DNA of 64,000 nucleotides from positions 10,588,501 to 10,652,500 of the forward strand of contig JAWUZG010000056.1 in NCBI GenBank assembly GCA_036785705.1, read 5' to 3'. The notes below the pieces were generated by a model that was not told the origin of the DNA, searched no databases, and saw nothing but the letters and a program-made list of their open reading frames with translations. Both the position numbers and the translations under genes were made by a program. Positions 12,434 to 23,600 of this stretch are shown here, piece by piece; position 1 is the first letter of the stretch, and each line of letters begins with the position of its first letter. This DNA is from Acanthornis magna (taxonomy: Eukaryota; Chordata; Aves; Passeriformes; Acanthizidae).

Positions 12434-12479
<46 letters not shown>
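12425..12479. repeat. Very long poly-T tract (10 T, one C, 44 T)
   Basis: A 55-base T tract with a single C at 12435. It sits between two pieces of one decayed CR1 element. On the minus strand it reads as a 44-base A run directly after the 12480-12780 segment, so it could be the tail of a poly(A)-mediated insertion or an expanded A-rich spot. A homopolymer this long is often mis-sized by sequencing. Confidence 0.95.
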
Positions 12480-12482
<3 letters not shown>

Positions 12483-12782
12483 ACAGAACAGCATTATTGA
12501 TCCATATTGATTTTGGGATCCCCTGTAAACATTCTGAATTTTAATCCTCTCTTCCAGAGTAGCCACAGACTTTCTACTCTGTGTTACTTGCATTTAATAA
12601 CATGTGCTCTTCCATCAACAAGTCAGCAGCGATGGATTTTCAGGGCAATGGCATCTGGAGAGTTGTTTGTTCAGCTCTGTTCGAGGCATCTCTCCACTTT
12701 GGCGTCATGCAGGTCAATAATCTGCAGGCATAATTTTATTTGTCATATGGTAGTTTGACGTAGACTAAACCCCTCTTTTTTG
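12480..12782 (-). other. Unassigned segment between two CR1 pieces; possible poly(A)-tailed insertion or decayed CR1 interior
   Basis: This stretch of about 300 bases separates the CR1 reverse-transcriptase fragment from the CR1 3' UTR fragment. A complete CR1 would have roughly twice as much sequence here, encoding the rest of the RT and the thumb region, and I cannot align this segment to it. On the minus strand it ends directly in a 44-base A run, which would fit an inserted retrocopy with a poly(A) tail. No parent gene is recognised. Confidence 0.3.
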
Positions 12783-13125
12783 CATATGAGGACATCAGGG
12801 CAACATTCAAAATGCTTTAAGTCAGAGCTTTTTATTTTGTTACAGAAAGAAATTAGGCTGGTTTGATATAATTTGCTTTGAACAAATCCATGGTGGCTGC
12901 TCATAATCTTCTTGTTTTATTCCAGGTGGTTACAAATGAATTGTTTGTTCATGAATTTTTCCAGGAAGCTGCAGTTAAGCTGCCTGGCCTATAATTTTCC
13001 TGCTCCTCAATTTATTCTTTTTGATAGAAGGCATTAACTCTCCCTTTCTGCTTTTCAGTGACCTTACCTGTCCCCCACAAGTTCTTGGAAATAGCTGCTT
13101 CAACTAGTTGCTAAGGTAAAAAGGG
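12783..13125 (-). mobile_element. Ancient CR1 LINE fragment encoding part of the reverse transcriptase (decayed)
   Basis: Minus-strand reading gives the CR1 ORF2 order of motifs in degraded form: a KK-rich stretch before a NYRP-like segment near 13000, a block corresponding to LTS...KILE..I, then HHGF/QHGF followed by a (K)(S)C-TNLISF-like stretch around 12830-12900, and finally a DxxKxFxxxPDVLI match to the DFSKAFDTVPHDVLI region at about 12783-12820. About 15-20 codons before that last motif are missing, including the start of the first catalytic block. Frame breaks and in-frame stops are present, so it is a dead copy. With the 3' UTR piece at 12118-12420 it forms one 5'-truncated insertion. 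Confidence 0.75.
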
Positions 13126-16100
13126 ATAAGTGATATCCCCAGGATTACACCAGAAAAAATATCTGACTCTATAATCAAATTATCATCTTAACTCAAAAAA
13201 GCTCTGCTAAACCCTGACAATCGGCTCTGTGTGAGTTCAGGCGTTTTGTAATTTTTCCTTTAGCAATCCCAAAGTGGTGTGTGTGATAGCATAAGAAGCT
13301 GGAGGAAGAGCACAGTCTGCCTGGTGAATAAGCTGCCTCCTCCCTTTGTCTCCTGCAGACCATCTCGTTGCCTTTAATAGCTTGCCTTATATTTCAGTAG
13401 TTTCCATGGCAGCTAATAATTTATTATTGAGCTAAGTAATAATTGCTTTATAATTATAAATCCAAGCAACATGCTGGCACATCTATCTGAAAACTTAGCC
13501 ACTAATTCCTTTCATATTGATCTTCCTCCTCACTTGATCTTTTTGAATTTGTGAATTATGTTTTATCACACCTCTTAACAGTGAGTAAAACTAATCTAAA
13601 GCTTTTGTGTTGTAACCCCTTTTTGAATTCTGCTGCTGGAAAGCCTCCCTGACCAGCACAGCACTAGGTATAAGCCTCTTTGAATGCCTTCATACAAATC
13701 CAGCAGCAGAAGATGCTTTGATCATGCCCTTGCCCTTATATTTGACTGTTTTCTCTGCCTTTTTCCATGATAGCAACTATAAATGTGTGATAATAGTAAT
13801 AAATGAGCTTTTATTTACATATATAAATATTCAGTGTTAACAGAAAATATGCACATGGGCAATAACTTTCCTTTCAAAATTTAAATGACTGATTTCAGTG
13901 GGAACTATCCTTTCCCAGCTACTGGCAGAAAGCAGGCACTGATTTGGTTGCTGATGTGTTTTTGTGCTGCCTGTCTGCCTGTACAATCTATTGCCTCCTG
14001 CTCCTAGCCTAAATTTGTGTTTTTAGCAACTGTACTCTTTGTTCTGGATTCATGCCTTTCTTGGCTCATGACTGGGATCGTTGGGTTGAGAGGTAACACA
14101 AATAATAAGAGTAATCATAAACAGAGTAGGATATTGATATAGCTGAAAATTGAAATATGCACTTTCTTCAAATGACAGAAATAGTTTTTCCAACAGAGTA
14201 ATATTTTCAGATAAGCTAAGCTGTTGATAAATGCATATTTTCCTACCTGAGAAGTGCATTTCTCATGCCAAAACTGAGAACCATTTTTATTTAGTAACAC
14301 TCCTATGGAACCTGTGCAAATCTTAGTGATAATGCAATACATCAAACAGTTTTGTTACATTATGTAGTTCTCACAGGTTCGATGACTATTTAATCTTTGC
14401 AAAATCCCTGTCTTTAAAAAACAAAAGGAAGGCAAGCAAAGCTTGAAATAGCTTTTTGCTTTTCCTCGGAGTCAAATTTCCTGTCTCTTTACAAGCCACA
14501 GCTCCTGCCATACTATCAGACAATCAGGTTTGAAATTGGAGTGTTTCTAGGTAAATAGACACAACACAGCAGTTCTCATGACTGATGCATCTGCCTTGGG
14601 CTCACAGTACAGACCACTGCCAGGGCAGGTTAACCTCACGTATCAAATGTATTTGAGTAGTTCTCATACGGATGCTGAGATGCTCTGGACACAGTTGTTC
14701 TTTATCCTTACTTATTTGAAGATTAATCTTGCTTTCGGAGACACTGTGCTTCACTGCTTGGCAGGGTGTCAGTTTTGTGAAGGCACTGCACGATTAGGCT
14801 AAAGTGTTTAGGTAAGGAGGAAGCAGAAGCAGTCTAGTCAACAGTTCAGTAGTTATAAATCTGGATGTACTGTCATAATGAAAAGAGAATAAGTGAATAT
14901 AGGCTCGATCTTTTTTGAAATTGATGGGTTTTTTTTTCATACCTGCATGAGAGAAAAAGACTGTGGTCTGCTTTTCTTATTAAAGATATTCTCAGTGGTT
15001 TCTCCTGGAGGTGTTTTAGATGAATCTACAGGTAAATAACATTAAACCTTTCTGAATATTTTTTGTGCTCCTTCATGGACGGTTCAAGCAAACAATTTTA
15101 GTTAGGTGCTAGTATGTAGATAGACAAATCTTTTCAAGAAGTAGGATTTCATTTTCAAAATACATACAATTGTTGTGTTCCTTGCTGCATATTTATTTTG
15201 AATGACAAACTGGTTTTGGATGCATACTTCTGCTTTGGTAACTTTCTCCCTGGTGTACAAGTTTGTGGAGACTTGTAGGCATGATGCAGGTGGACAGAAA
15301 AATTATTGAAGCTGTTTGTCTATTGTTCTATACCTGCACGGCAGTTCATGTCTCTGACCTATTGTTCCCTGCTTGTGGCAGCTCAGCTATAACATCAAAG
15401 GCAGTTTTAAACATCATTTTTATAGTTAATTGTTTAGAATTGCCCAGACTTGCTAGGCAACTCAATTCTTCATCTAACAAACTAGAAGGCAAATACATCT
15501 GGGCCTTTGACCATAAGTTATGGTCACACACCAAACCCTGGGCTATTTTCTGCCAGTGCAGGTGCTCTGTTGGAGGTCAGGTCTGGCAGTGGAAAGTTTT
15601 GGGTCAGGGCAGCACATCCAGGGCCTCTCTGGGTGTGGCTGCTCTGACCTTGCTCTGCTCACTGCTGGTATCGATGCTGAGCCAAGCTCTCACTGTGGGT
15701 TTTCCGCTACCATCTTAGTGATTTTTTTTTTTTAAGGCGATTTTTTGTTTATTATTATGCTCCAGAGCTGTACCCTGACTCCACTCCTTGTCCCGAGTGA
15801 CTAAAGGGGATTTTCAGGCAGGGTCACTACTCTGCCTTCGGTCACAGCTTTCTTTATTGATGCACAGCAAAAGCAGATGGACGGCATCACTGCTCCATCC
15901 ATTAAACTACACACATCTCTTACGTCTTTTCAAAGTGTTGTTTGCTTTTTTAACCATTAGCACTTATTTCCTTCTGGTGCTTTCTTCTCTGTTGGCTATA
16001 AAAGATGGTTTTCTCGTGTTACGTTTTAATTTTGCTGTTAACAGGGCTGGTTGGAATAAAGCTTTTGTAACAGTGATAAAAAAAATGGGTGCAAGACAGC

Positions 16101-17989
16101 ACAAATGATATGTCAGCTTATTCCATGAGGTTTGCTTAATTGAAGATAAATAAATGTATTATCTTGCAATTACTGTGGCTTGTATATGTAAACAGCTTCC
16201 CAGTAAGTTTAGCAACACGACTCGACATGCTGCTTTCAACTTGGCACCAGGTTTTATTTCACTGTATCTCAAAAGCTTTTTGGAGGAGTTTCTCTCTTGG
16301 TTCTCTGGGCTCCTTGGTTTACAGACAAGATACCATATAAGGATCTTTCAAATTCTCCCACAGAAAACTCAGACAGAATAGCAATACAAATAAGAATGTT
16401 AGTGACTACAATGCAGACTCAAAATGTTTTCTTTTTCAATTTCAGAGTATAATCCTGTTCTATGTGATGACTCCTAATTGATAACACTGATTAGTTTTCT
16501 TTTATTGTTATTATTTTCATAAGATGAGAATCACATGGAATAGGAGAAATCACTCACTTGGGATTATGGGAAGGAGCGTTGTTGAAATGTGAAACTGTTG
16601 TTGGAGCTTGGCAGGCTCATTCTGCCATAATTACTCCATTGACCCACAAGTGAACTTTACTTTTCAAAGAAACAATTTTGGAAAGTTTCCTGGGGAACAT
16701 TTTGCTGTTGATGTGTGAGCATACAGAGCAAGATGCTAAAGATAATCCAAACTTGTGGCTAAGTATTAATGCAGCTCCACAGCCACTTTGTGGTGCATTA
16801 AGTCTTTTATGGGAGTGCTTTGTGTCCTTCTGAGCAAGTCCTGTCCATGGATTTGTGTGATGCTCAAAGATATAATTATTTCTAGATTTTTGAAAAGCAG
16901 CTTTTAGTGAGTGTGGAAGTTTGGGATCCTGATCCCAAGTGCTCTTCCAAGCACTTTCTATTAAAGGGGGGCACAGCACCTTATAAACGGGAACAGAAAT
17001 ATTTTTAAAACCCTACTGATTTGGTGGTGTGGGGTTTTCTTCTTTTTTTTTTTTTTTCTCTTTTTTTTTTGTTAATAACGTATCTGAAGGCTTCTTTCTC
17101 CCATTACCTTTTAAGACACGGACCCAATTGCCTTTGCTGGCACTTGATCCAGAGCTAAGCAGAGAACTGTCCTGCATGAATCAGCTTCTAAGCCTCCCTT
17201 TTTTATCTGTTTGAGCCACTACAGACCAGGACACCAAAACTTGGTCACTTAATGATCTTCTAGTCTGCAGATGTCTTGTAAGGATGAGCTAAACATGCTG
17301 GAGCATGAATAGTTTTTACCTAGGCCTTTCAAGGAATTCTTAATATTTCTGAAGAGTAGACTTCTTGTGGCTACTCAGATTTCCATTTTGTGTTAACAAT
17401 GAAGTCTTTCAAAACATATCCCTGGAAAAGCAATAATCCTGATAATTCAAAGATGAATTATATTTGATTAATTTTATAAATTAAATTATATTGTAATGTA
17501 ATAAAAATGGGCTAATGTAGAAGTAGTTCATTAAATGGAAAAAAAATCTTAATATACTAATGGCCTAATTCAGGAATTAATTGCTAATCCTTCTTCGTTG
17601 TAGCAATTCAAATTCCTTCCTTCTTTGACATGGATTTGATAAGGTAGCTGTGGATATTCTTTAGTGCTGCTTATGGTGACATTTTTTTAATAACTAATTT
17701 TTAGAATTTATCATAAATATGAATATTGGTATTAGATTCTATTCTTTGTGGAAGGTGGCAAAAGGAAAAATTGTTTCTGAATTACTGAAGATTCATCTTG
17801 AATACACTTCCAAGCTTTCAATTTTGTTAGGGTTGTTTTTCCTCAGAGTTGAAAAAATAATGTTTCTACAGACAAATACTCTGCTTCTTCAGAAAATGCA
17901 GCTCTCGTGTAACTTTCATTTCTATTCCTTGCCTGCACAATTAAAACACAAACTCGGGACCTTTTTTTCGACACTTCCATCGTCTATTT
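13126..17989. other. Non-coding unique DNA
   Basis: About 4.9 kb with no supportable gene. It contains a broken T run at 17039-17070 and AT-rich parts, notably 17450-17560. The 151-codon plus-strand frame at 15263-15718 and the 120-codon minus-strand frame at 16617-16979 lack motifs, splice context and protein-like composition. The stretch around 16617-16720 is unique and could be conserved non-coding DNA, but nothing proves that. Confidence 0.5.
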
Positions 17990-18620
17990 CTCATTATGCT
18001 TCTTGATGAGATTTTTAGGCTTCACAGAACACCGTCTAGGCAGCTAATCCGATGCAGTGCTAAGATCACAGCACTTCTTGTGTAATTCTTATTAGGTTAA
18101 TCAAGAAACTTACTGAAGCAGGAGGTTTTTTAAGGCCTGCCAAATTTGAAGCGATAGATCAAAGTTCACAGCCCTCTGACCCTTTTGCCCTAACTTGCCT
18201 CAGCAAAGTCTCCATGAATGGCCTTATTGTGAATATGGCAGCGTCCAGGGCCTGTACATTTGCAATTGTTTAGGCTTAGGAGGGGCATTGTGTTGTCACT
18301 GATGAAATGCATTTTCTCCTCTTTCTGAAGTGCAAAGGTTTTCACCTCCATTGCCTATACAAGTGCTCGGGCCATCACAATAGCACTTAGGTGATCCTTG
18401 TTCCTGTCAGGCTGAGCACCCACTTTTATGACAGAGTGTAATTAAACGGCTCAGAAGCCAACATTAGGAAAACAGCAGTGAAGAACAGGGGGAAAGCTTA
18501 ATTTCCATATGGTCAGCCAAGCAAGAACAACACCAGCATTGTGATCTGGAGTAGACAGTTTAAGCGCTATTAAAGAGACATCTATTCTTTAAGTTGTCTC
18601 CTGAAAGCTGCTGCACTTCT
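17990..18620. promoter_or_regulatory. Candidate conserved non-coding element (possible enhancer)
   Basis: This 0.6 kb is free of homopolymers, microsatellites and repeat matches. It has a balanced base composition and is crowded with short motifs typical of developmental enhancers, such as TGTAATTA-like and TAATTAAA homeodomain-type sites near 18440, an ACAATAG SOX-type site near 18378 and ACAAT-like pairs. It lacks an open frame of useful length. This texture is typical of vertebrate conserved non-coding elements, but I cannot measure conservation from a single sequence, so this is a hypothesis only. Confidence 0.25.
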
Positions 18621-20100
18621 TTGATTACACTTCTTCATGGTCAAAATCTCTTCCTAACCCAAATGCTTTTTGCATGGCATGACTTCTTTGGTGTTATTAA
18701 TATAATAGCAAGGATTCCTTTGAATAATAACACTCAACTTTGGAATGGAAATCAAGTAATTTAATTAAATGAAGTTTGACCGAGATAAGCCAAGGGAATT
18801 TTGGTAAGGTTGCCTTAATAACATTCTGATTTACTATTTCCTTTTTCAGGGTAAATTACAAAATCAAGATTGCAGTAGAATTGGGGTAGAAATAGTAATT
18901 GTCTGTCTAAAGAGAGCCTGAAGGGTTTTTTTGGTAAATCCTATTGTGTTCATTTATTTTTAAACTTTTGAATTAATTTTCCCCAAAAAAGTAACCAGTG
19001 ACTCCTTGGCTTTAGTAATTTGCCAGCCAGAAGGCTTAAAATGTTCTTGCAGCCATATATTCTTTGAATTGCCCACAGCAGCTATTCGAGTACTCAGATA
19101 TAAAACTTCACATCTTGGTTTCAGATGTGCATATTGTTACAGCCACTGTAATGCTGAACTGGTCTCTCTGTGCTGCCAGAGCCAGCGGGAATTTGGCTGT
19201 TTAGGATGTGAGCGATGCCTTTGAGATGAGTTACCAGGGTCTGTGTTCTTGCATCGTCAAAAGAAAACGCTTAAAAGTTCGCAAGCTGCACAATGCAGAA
19301 ATAGAGAAGGGAATGTGTGAACAACATAGCTTCATTTGGGGGTTTTTAGATGTATTTCTCGCTGAATTGGAAACAAGTGCATAGGAACTGCGTAACACTT
19401 ATTTCAAGAGCGGTTAACTCAAAAGTCAATGAGTCAATCTTGTATAAGGCTAAAATTATCAGATATTTCTGAGAAAACCCTTACAACCTTTACTTAGAGT
19501 ACATGAGCATGGTATCAGAAATTACAGGAGTCTATTAAAAAAAGCAAGAGATGTTCAGATCATCAATTTACTAATTAGAGTGTTAATTGATTAAAGCAGG
19601 GCGTTCGTTTACAAATCAAACAAAGCAATTCAGGCAATTATGGTTTTCTCCCTTATTGCAGGAAAACATTTCAAAGTCTGACAGGCAGTTGTTTACTCAA
19701 TATGAGTATTAAATTCTCTAATCTTCGAATTTATAGAAAATCACTGTATCACCTGCAGGAACTTCTCAAGATAAATACCCAGTGGAATATTTTGGTACAG
19801 CCAAAGCTGCAGCCTGCTGCCTTTCAAAGAGAAAAAGTGAAAGGCAGGAGTGATAAAAAAAGATGTCTTTGAGGGGTCTAAATTTTTTTCTGCCTAACTC
19901 TCTCTTGACTACAACTTAATTTTAAAATGCATCCTTTTGCCTGCCACAACCAAATCGATCTTTTCTCTGTGTACAAAACAGAAGTGTCAGCTTTATTCGA
20001 TCCTTATATACTGAACATTAAGGTGTGTTACTTCTCTATAAGACAAAGTTTATTCTGGTGAATTGCATTAACACAAGCAATGTGACAGATACAATACAAG
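18621..20100. other. Non-coding unique DNA
   Basis: No gene or repeat family is seen. The interval 19560-19720 is again unique and motif-dense (forkhead-like TGTTTAC and GTTTACAAA, plus CAATTA-type sites) and may belong to the same regulatory cluster as 17990-18620. Confidence 0.45.
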
Positions 20101-20640
20101 CACACACTGTGTCAGCTTAGGGAGGAGAGCACATGCAGAAGAGAATATTATCATCACCCACTGCAAAATAATGCAGAATATTACTTTATTTATGGCTTGA
20201 AAAACTGACAGAGATAGTAAAATCTTTGTGTCAGTCAAGTCCTGATTGAAGACTCCAGCTGTTGGTGTTCAAAGACTCAGTTACGTTATGACCTTTCATC
20301 TTTCTCCTCTTTACAGAACACACAGTGCCCAGACTCCTCTTAATTTTTTTTTTCTTGGTCTTTCTTTGTGCTTTTCTCTCTAAATAAAAGCAAGGAGGGG
20401 AAACTTCTTTCCAGCAACTTTATTTTTCATTTTTATTACATAATTTTCACAGTTGTAACTCCACGGCGTTTCTTCCCGGCGTAATCTCACTTGCCTAGCC
20501 AGCGGAGCCAAATGGGATTTACCAATTTACTTCTGGAAACTAAATGGCCTAATGTTCCTCTCTGGTTATCTACCCCTTCAGCTGGTGGGATATATGCTCT
20601 GCCTTCTGCCTGCTTAGTGCCCTGTAGATAAATTTGAGCA
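20101..20640. promoter_or_regulatory. Candidate conserved non-coding element with a small CpG cluster
   Basis: Mostly unique sequence with a local CpG cluster at about 20462-20505 (CGGCG, CCGGCG and GCGG within some 45 bases), in a region otherwise nearly free of CpG. It is flanked by homeodomain-like ATTA/TAAT sites. Retained CpGs in unmethylated or conserved elements are the reason for the call; no conservation data are available. Confidence 0.2.
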
Positions 20641-23600
20641 GAATTTCTTGAGCTGTCAGGGTGATGGATGGGCGGTACAGTGGAGCCTGCTCAGCCAGAG
20701 CCAGTGGCTGCCTTTGCCATCCATCACTCTTCCTGCTGTCAGCCCCTTGATCAGGGCTGCAGAGCAGGTTCAGACTTTGTCTAGGTCACGGTGCCACAGA
20801 AAAACAATTAGTTTGTCAAGGATATACGTATTTTAGCATGAGGGTATTTGACATCTGAAATGCTGTTGTGTTCTGTATTTGATAAATCAGATTTTTGGTT
20901 TGAAGTAGGAGCTCTGCACTTAGGGGAGACTGAGTGTGTTACATTGGGTATTCTTGTAGTTGTAATTGTGGATGGTGGGAAAGAGAAGTGTTAGAAAATG
21001 TTAGATATGTTAGAAAAAAAGAAAATGGAGAAGCAGCATTTGATACCTGAGCACTGAAGGACAATGCATGTTTTAAAATGGCTCTTAAAAAGAGATCTGG
21101 CCTTTTAAAGCATTTAGGGTTTTTTCTGACCAGTAATTTTAGTTACTCTGATTGGTTTTGGGCTTTAGGTAATTCTCTGGCTTGATTTGTTGGCTTTTTC
21201 CCCCACCAACTATTTGTGAAATAGAAAAGTAGCAGACTAAATTGAGTATTTCTTCTTACTTGTGTTATGTTTCAAGAAGGCTTGTGTTTCTCTGTATTTC
21301 ATTACATTTCATGTGTTCAGCTGGTAACTTAAGTTTCTGCTCTTAAATGCCAAGCAAGATTTTTAATTCAGAACAACCTTTAACTCCTGCTCATGACCTT
21401 AATTTTTTTTCTTTGCATTTAGAGACACTGGGAAGAAGAACGGAGAGATACCCAAATCATTTAGCTGGCAGGGTTAGCTGCTGGAATATTCATTGCCTTC
21501 CAGTGGTTTTTGCTGGTTTTTGAGGGACTTTTCCGCAGTTTAGCAGGAAGGACTTGCAGACGTGCCCAGGTTCTGCTGGGGACACTCTGGGGGCAGCTGG
21601 CTGTAGTCACCTGCTGGAGGATGCCTGGGGTCATGCTGAGAAGGAGAAACACTTGTGATATGAAAATGACTGCAGCAGCATCACAAACCTGCTTTTTGGG
21701 CATGAATCACTCCAACAAAAGACAATAGGGGAGCCTGTGGTTGAGGTTGTCACAGGGGTGACAAAGGCCTGATGCCACCCCTGAGTGAGGGGGCACCAGG
21801 CTGGATGTGTTTGTAGGACAGGCAGCGTGTGGGGAACCACATGGGAGCTCGAGGGGCATCATTTGTGCCTGACTGAGCTGACAAAGCACCACTGACCCCA
21901 AACAGGACTTTGCTCTTCGTTCCCCACTGTTATCACTCAGGAATAGGTGTGGTGGCACTCACTGCCCACGAACTGATCAATCTGCTCGTGTTCACACCTA
22001 TTAACCAGTTACCCATGGCTTGTGCCCTGGCACTGAAGTATCAATGATGGTTTCCAAAAGTAAATTGGTTGTGTTTAGCATTTCGGTGTCTGAGGAAGGT
22101 GCTGCAATATCTTGCAAATAACTACAAAGTTGTGTGCTTAAGCGGGAAACGTTTAAAAACCACAGTCTTCTTCCTGAGCAGCTTGTGTGGCACAGTGAAA
22201 GTCTGCAGAGACAAAGTGACTGTGTTCTGGAGATGCTGAGCGAGTGCAGAAATAACTCAGCTCCTTGTTCACTAATATTCCTGTTATCTATCACCAGCCA
22301 CTCTCTGTCAGCTGGAACAATTGTGCTCACAGGATTGTTTTCTTAGAAGTCTGCTACATATTTATGTTCAAGTGAGAAGGATTTCTGCTTGGAGCTCTTA
22401 CCAGTGGGATCGGTAGGGGTGAATAAATCTTTGCCAAATTTGTGTTTTTCATGTTTTCAAGCGATCAGTTGCATTTATCAAGTTTCTGGATAAATGTAGG
22501 TTATCTTCAGCTGAATAAAATTGTAATGCTCCTCCATAGCTAGGGCAGGAGTTATTTCTGTGGATGTTGTGCAGACAGCTGCCTGGATGGCTGTGAGAAA
22601 GATGGCATAGCTCAGGCTATGTTGACATATTTAGAAGGAATTAAGCTCTCTCCACACATCTGTATTTTAATAACATTGCTTTTTCCAGTGTTTCTTTGCA
22701 CAGTGGAACAAATCAGAAATAGCCACTGAAGCTGAAGGCAGCAGAGGATCTTATTCTAGCAACAGTGTGTTTCCTAATCCTTTTCCAAACCTTTCTTAGA
22801 CAACTGCTTGTTACATTATCCTGTTCAAACCTATTATCCTGCTCTGTTTGATTTGTTGCTGTCCTGTGCCTCACGTGATGCATTTAAATCACAAGGTCTT
22901 CGTGACATGAACTTTGGCATGGATTAGAAGTATAATATACAAGTATAGATTAGACATTATTTACTTTAAGGAAAGAAGAAATTTGGCAGCTGGCTAGGAA
23001 AGGATGGAATTTCTGATTATTAGAATAACAGTAAGGGCAGGTTTTCATTACTGAGCAAGCATATAGACATTTCTGTTAACATGCCCATAACAAGGTAGCT
23101 CGTCATGCTAATTTGGAAATAGGAAAGTACCTATATTCCATGTAGGTGAAAGCTGTGGAAGAAATTTAGGGAAAGAAATTTAACCTGTTCCTGGTCTATT
23201 GAGAGAGAAAATGAGACCATAATTCCAAAATAAATTAATAAATGAAAATCCCCAGTAGTGGGGAATAGTTAATTGCTTCTTGTTTCTCAGTTAGAGGAGG
23301 TTTATAGAATAGGCTGACCGAAGGACTCTGAAGGGGGTCTAGGAGGAGTGGTTTGGCTCTAACTTCCCCTCCTTTCAATAGCAGTGGAGAATCTGTTTCC
23401 TGGCAGATGCACCAAGACTGTGAGGTCTGTGTCTGCTACAGGAGCTCAAAGTCAAGCACCAAGTTGAGAGGTCACAATGCATGCAGTAAATATTTAAATA
23501 TACTTTAAAACAAATGCCTCTGATTTTAAAGCCTTTTAACACCTTATACAACAGTTGGGCAGGATAATGATTCTTGTGTGCTTTGCTCATCTTGAAAAGT

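Noticed and set aside
12675..12690. GTTCGAGGC-like tRNA B-box
   Set aside because: No A-box or cloverleaf can be formed around it; the same holds for GGTTCGATG near 14377.
15263..15718. 151-codon plus-strand open frame
   Set aside because: No domain, no splice context and a composition expected from GC-richer non-coding DNA; overlapping frames are open on both strands.
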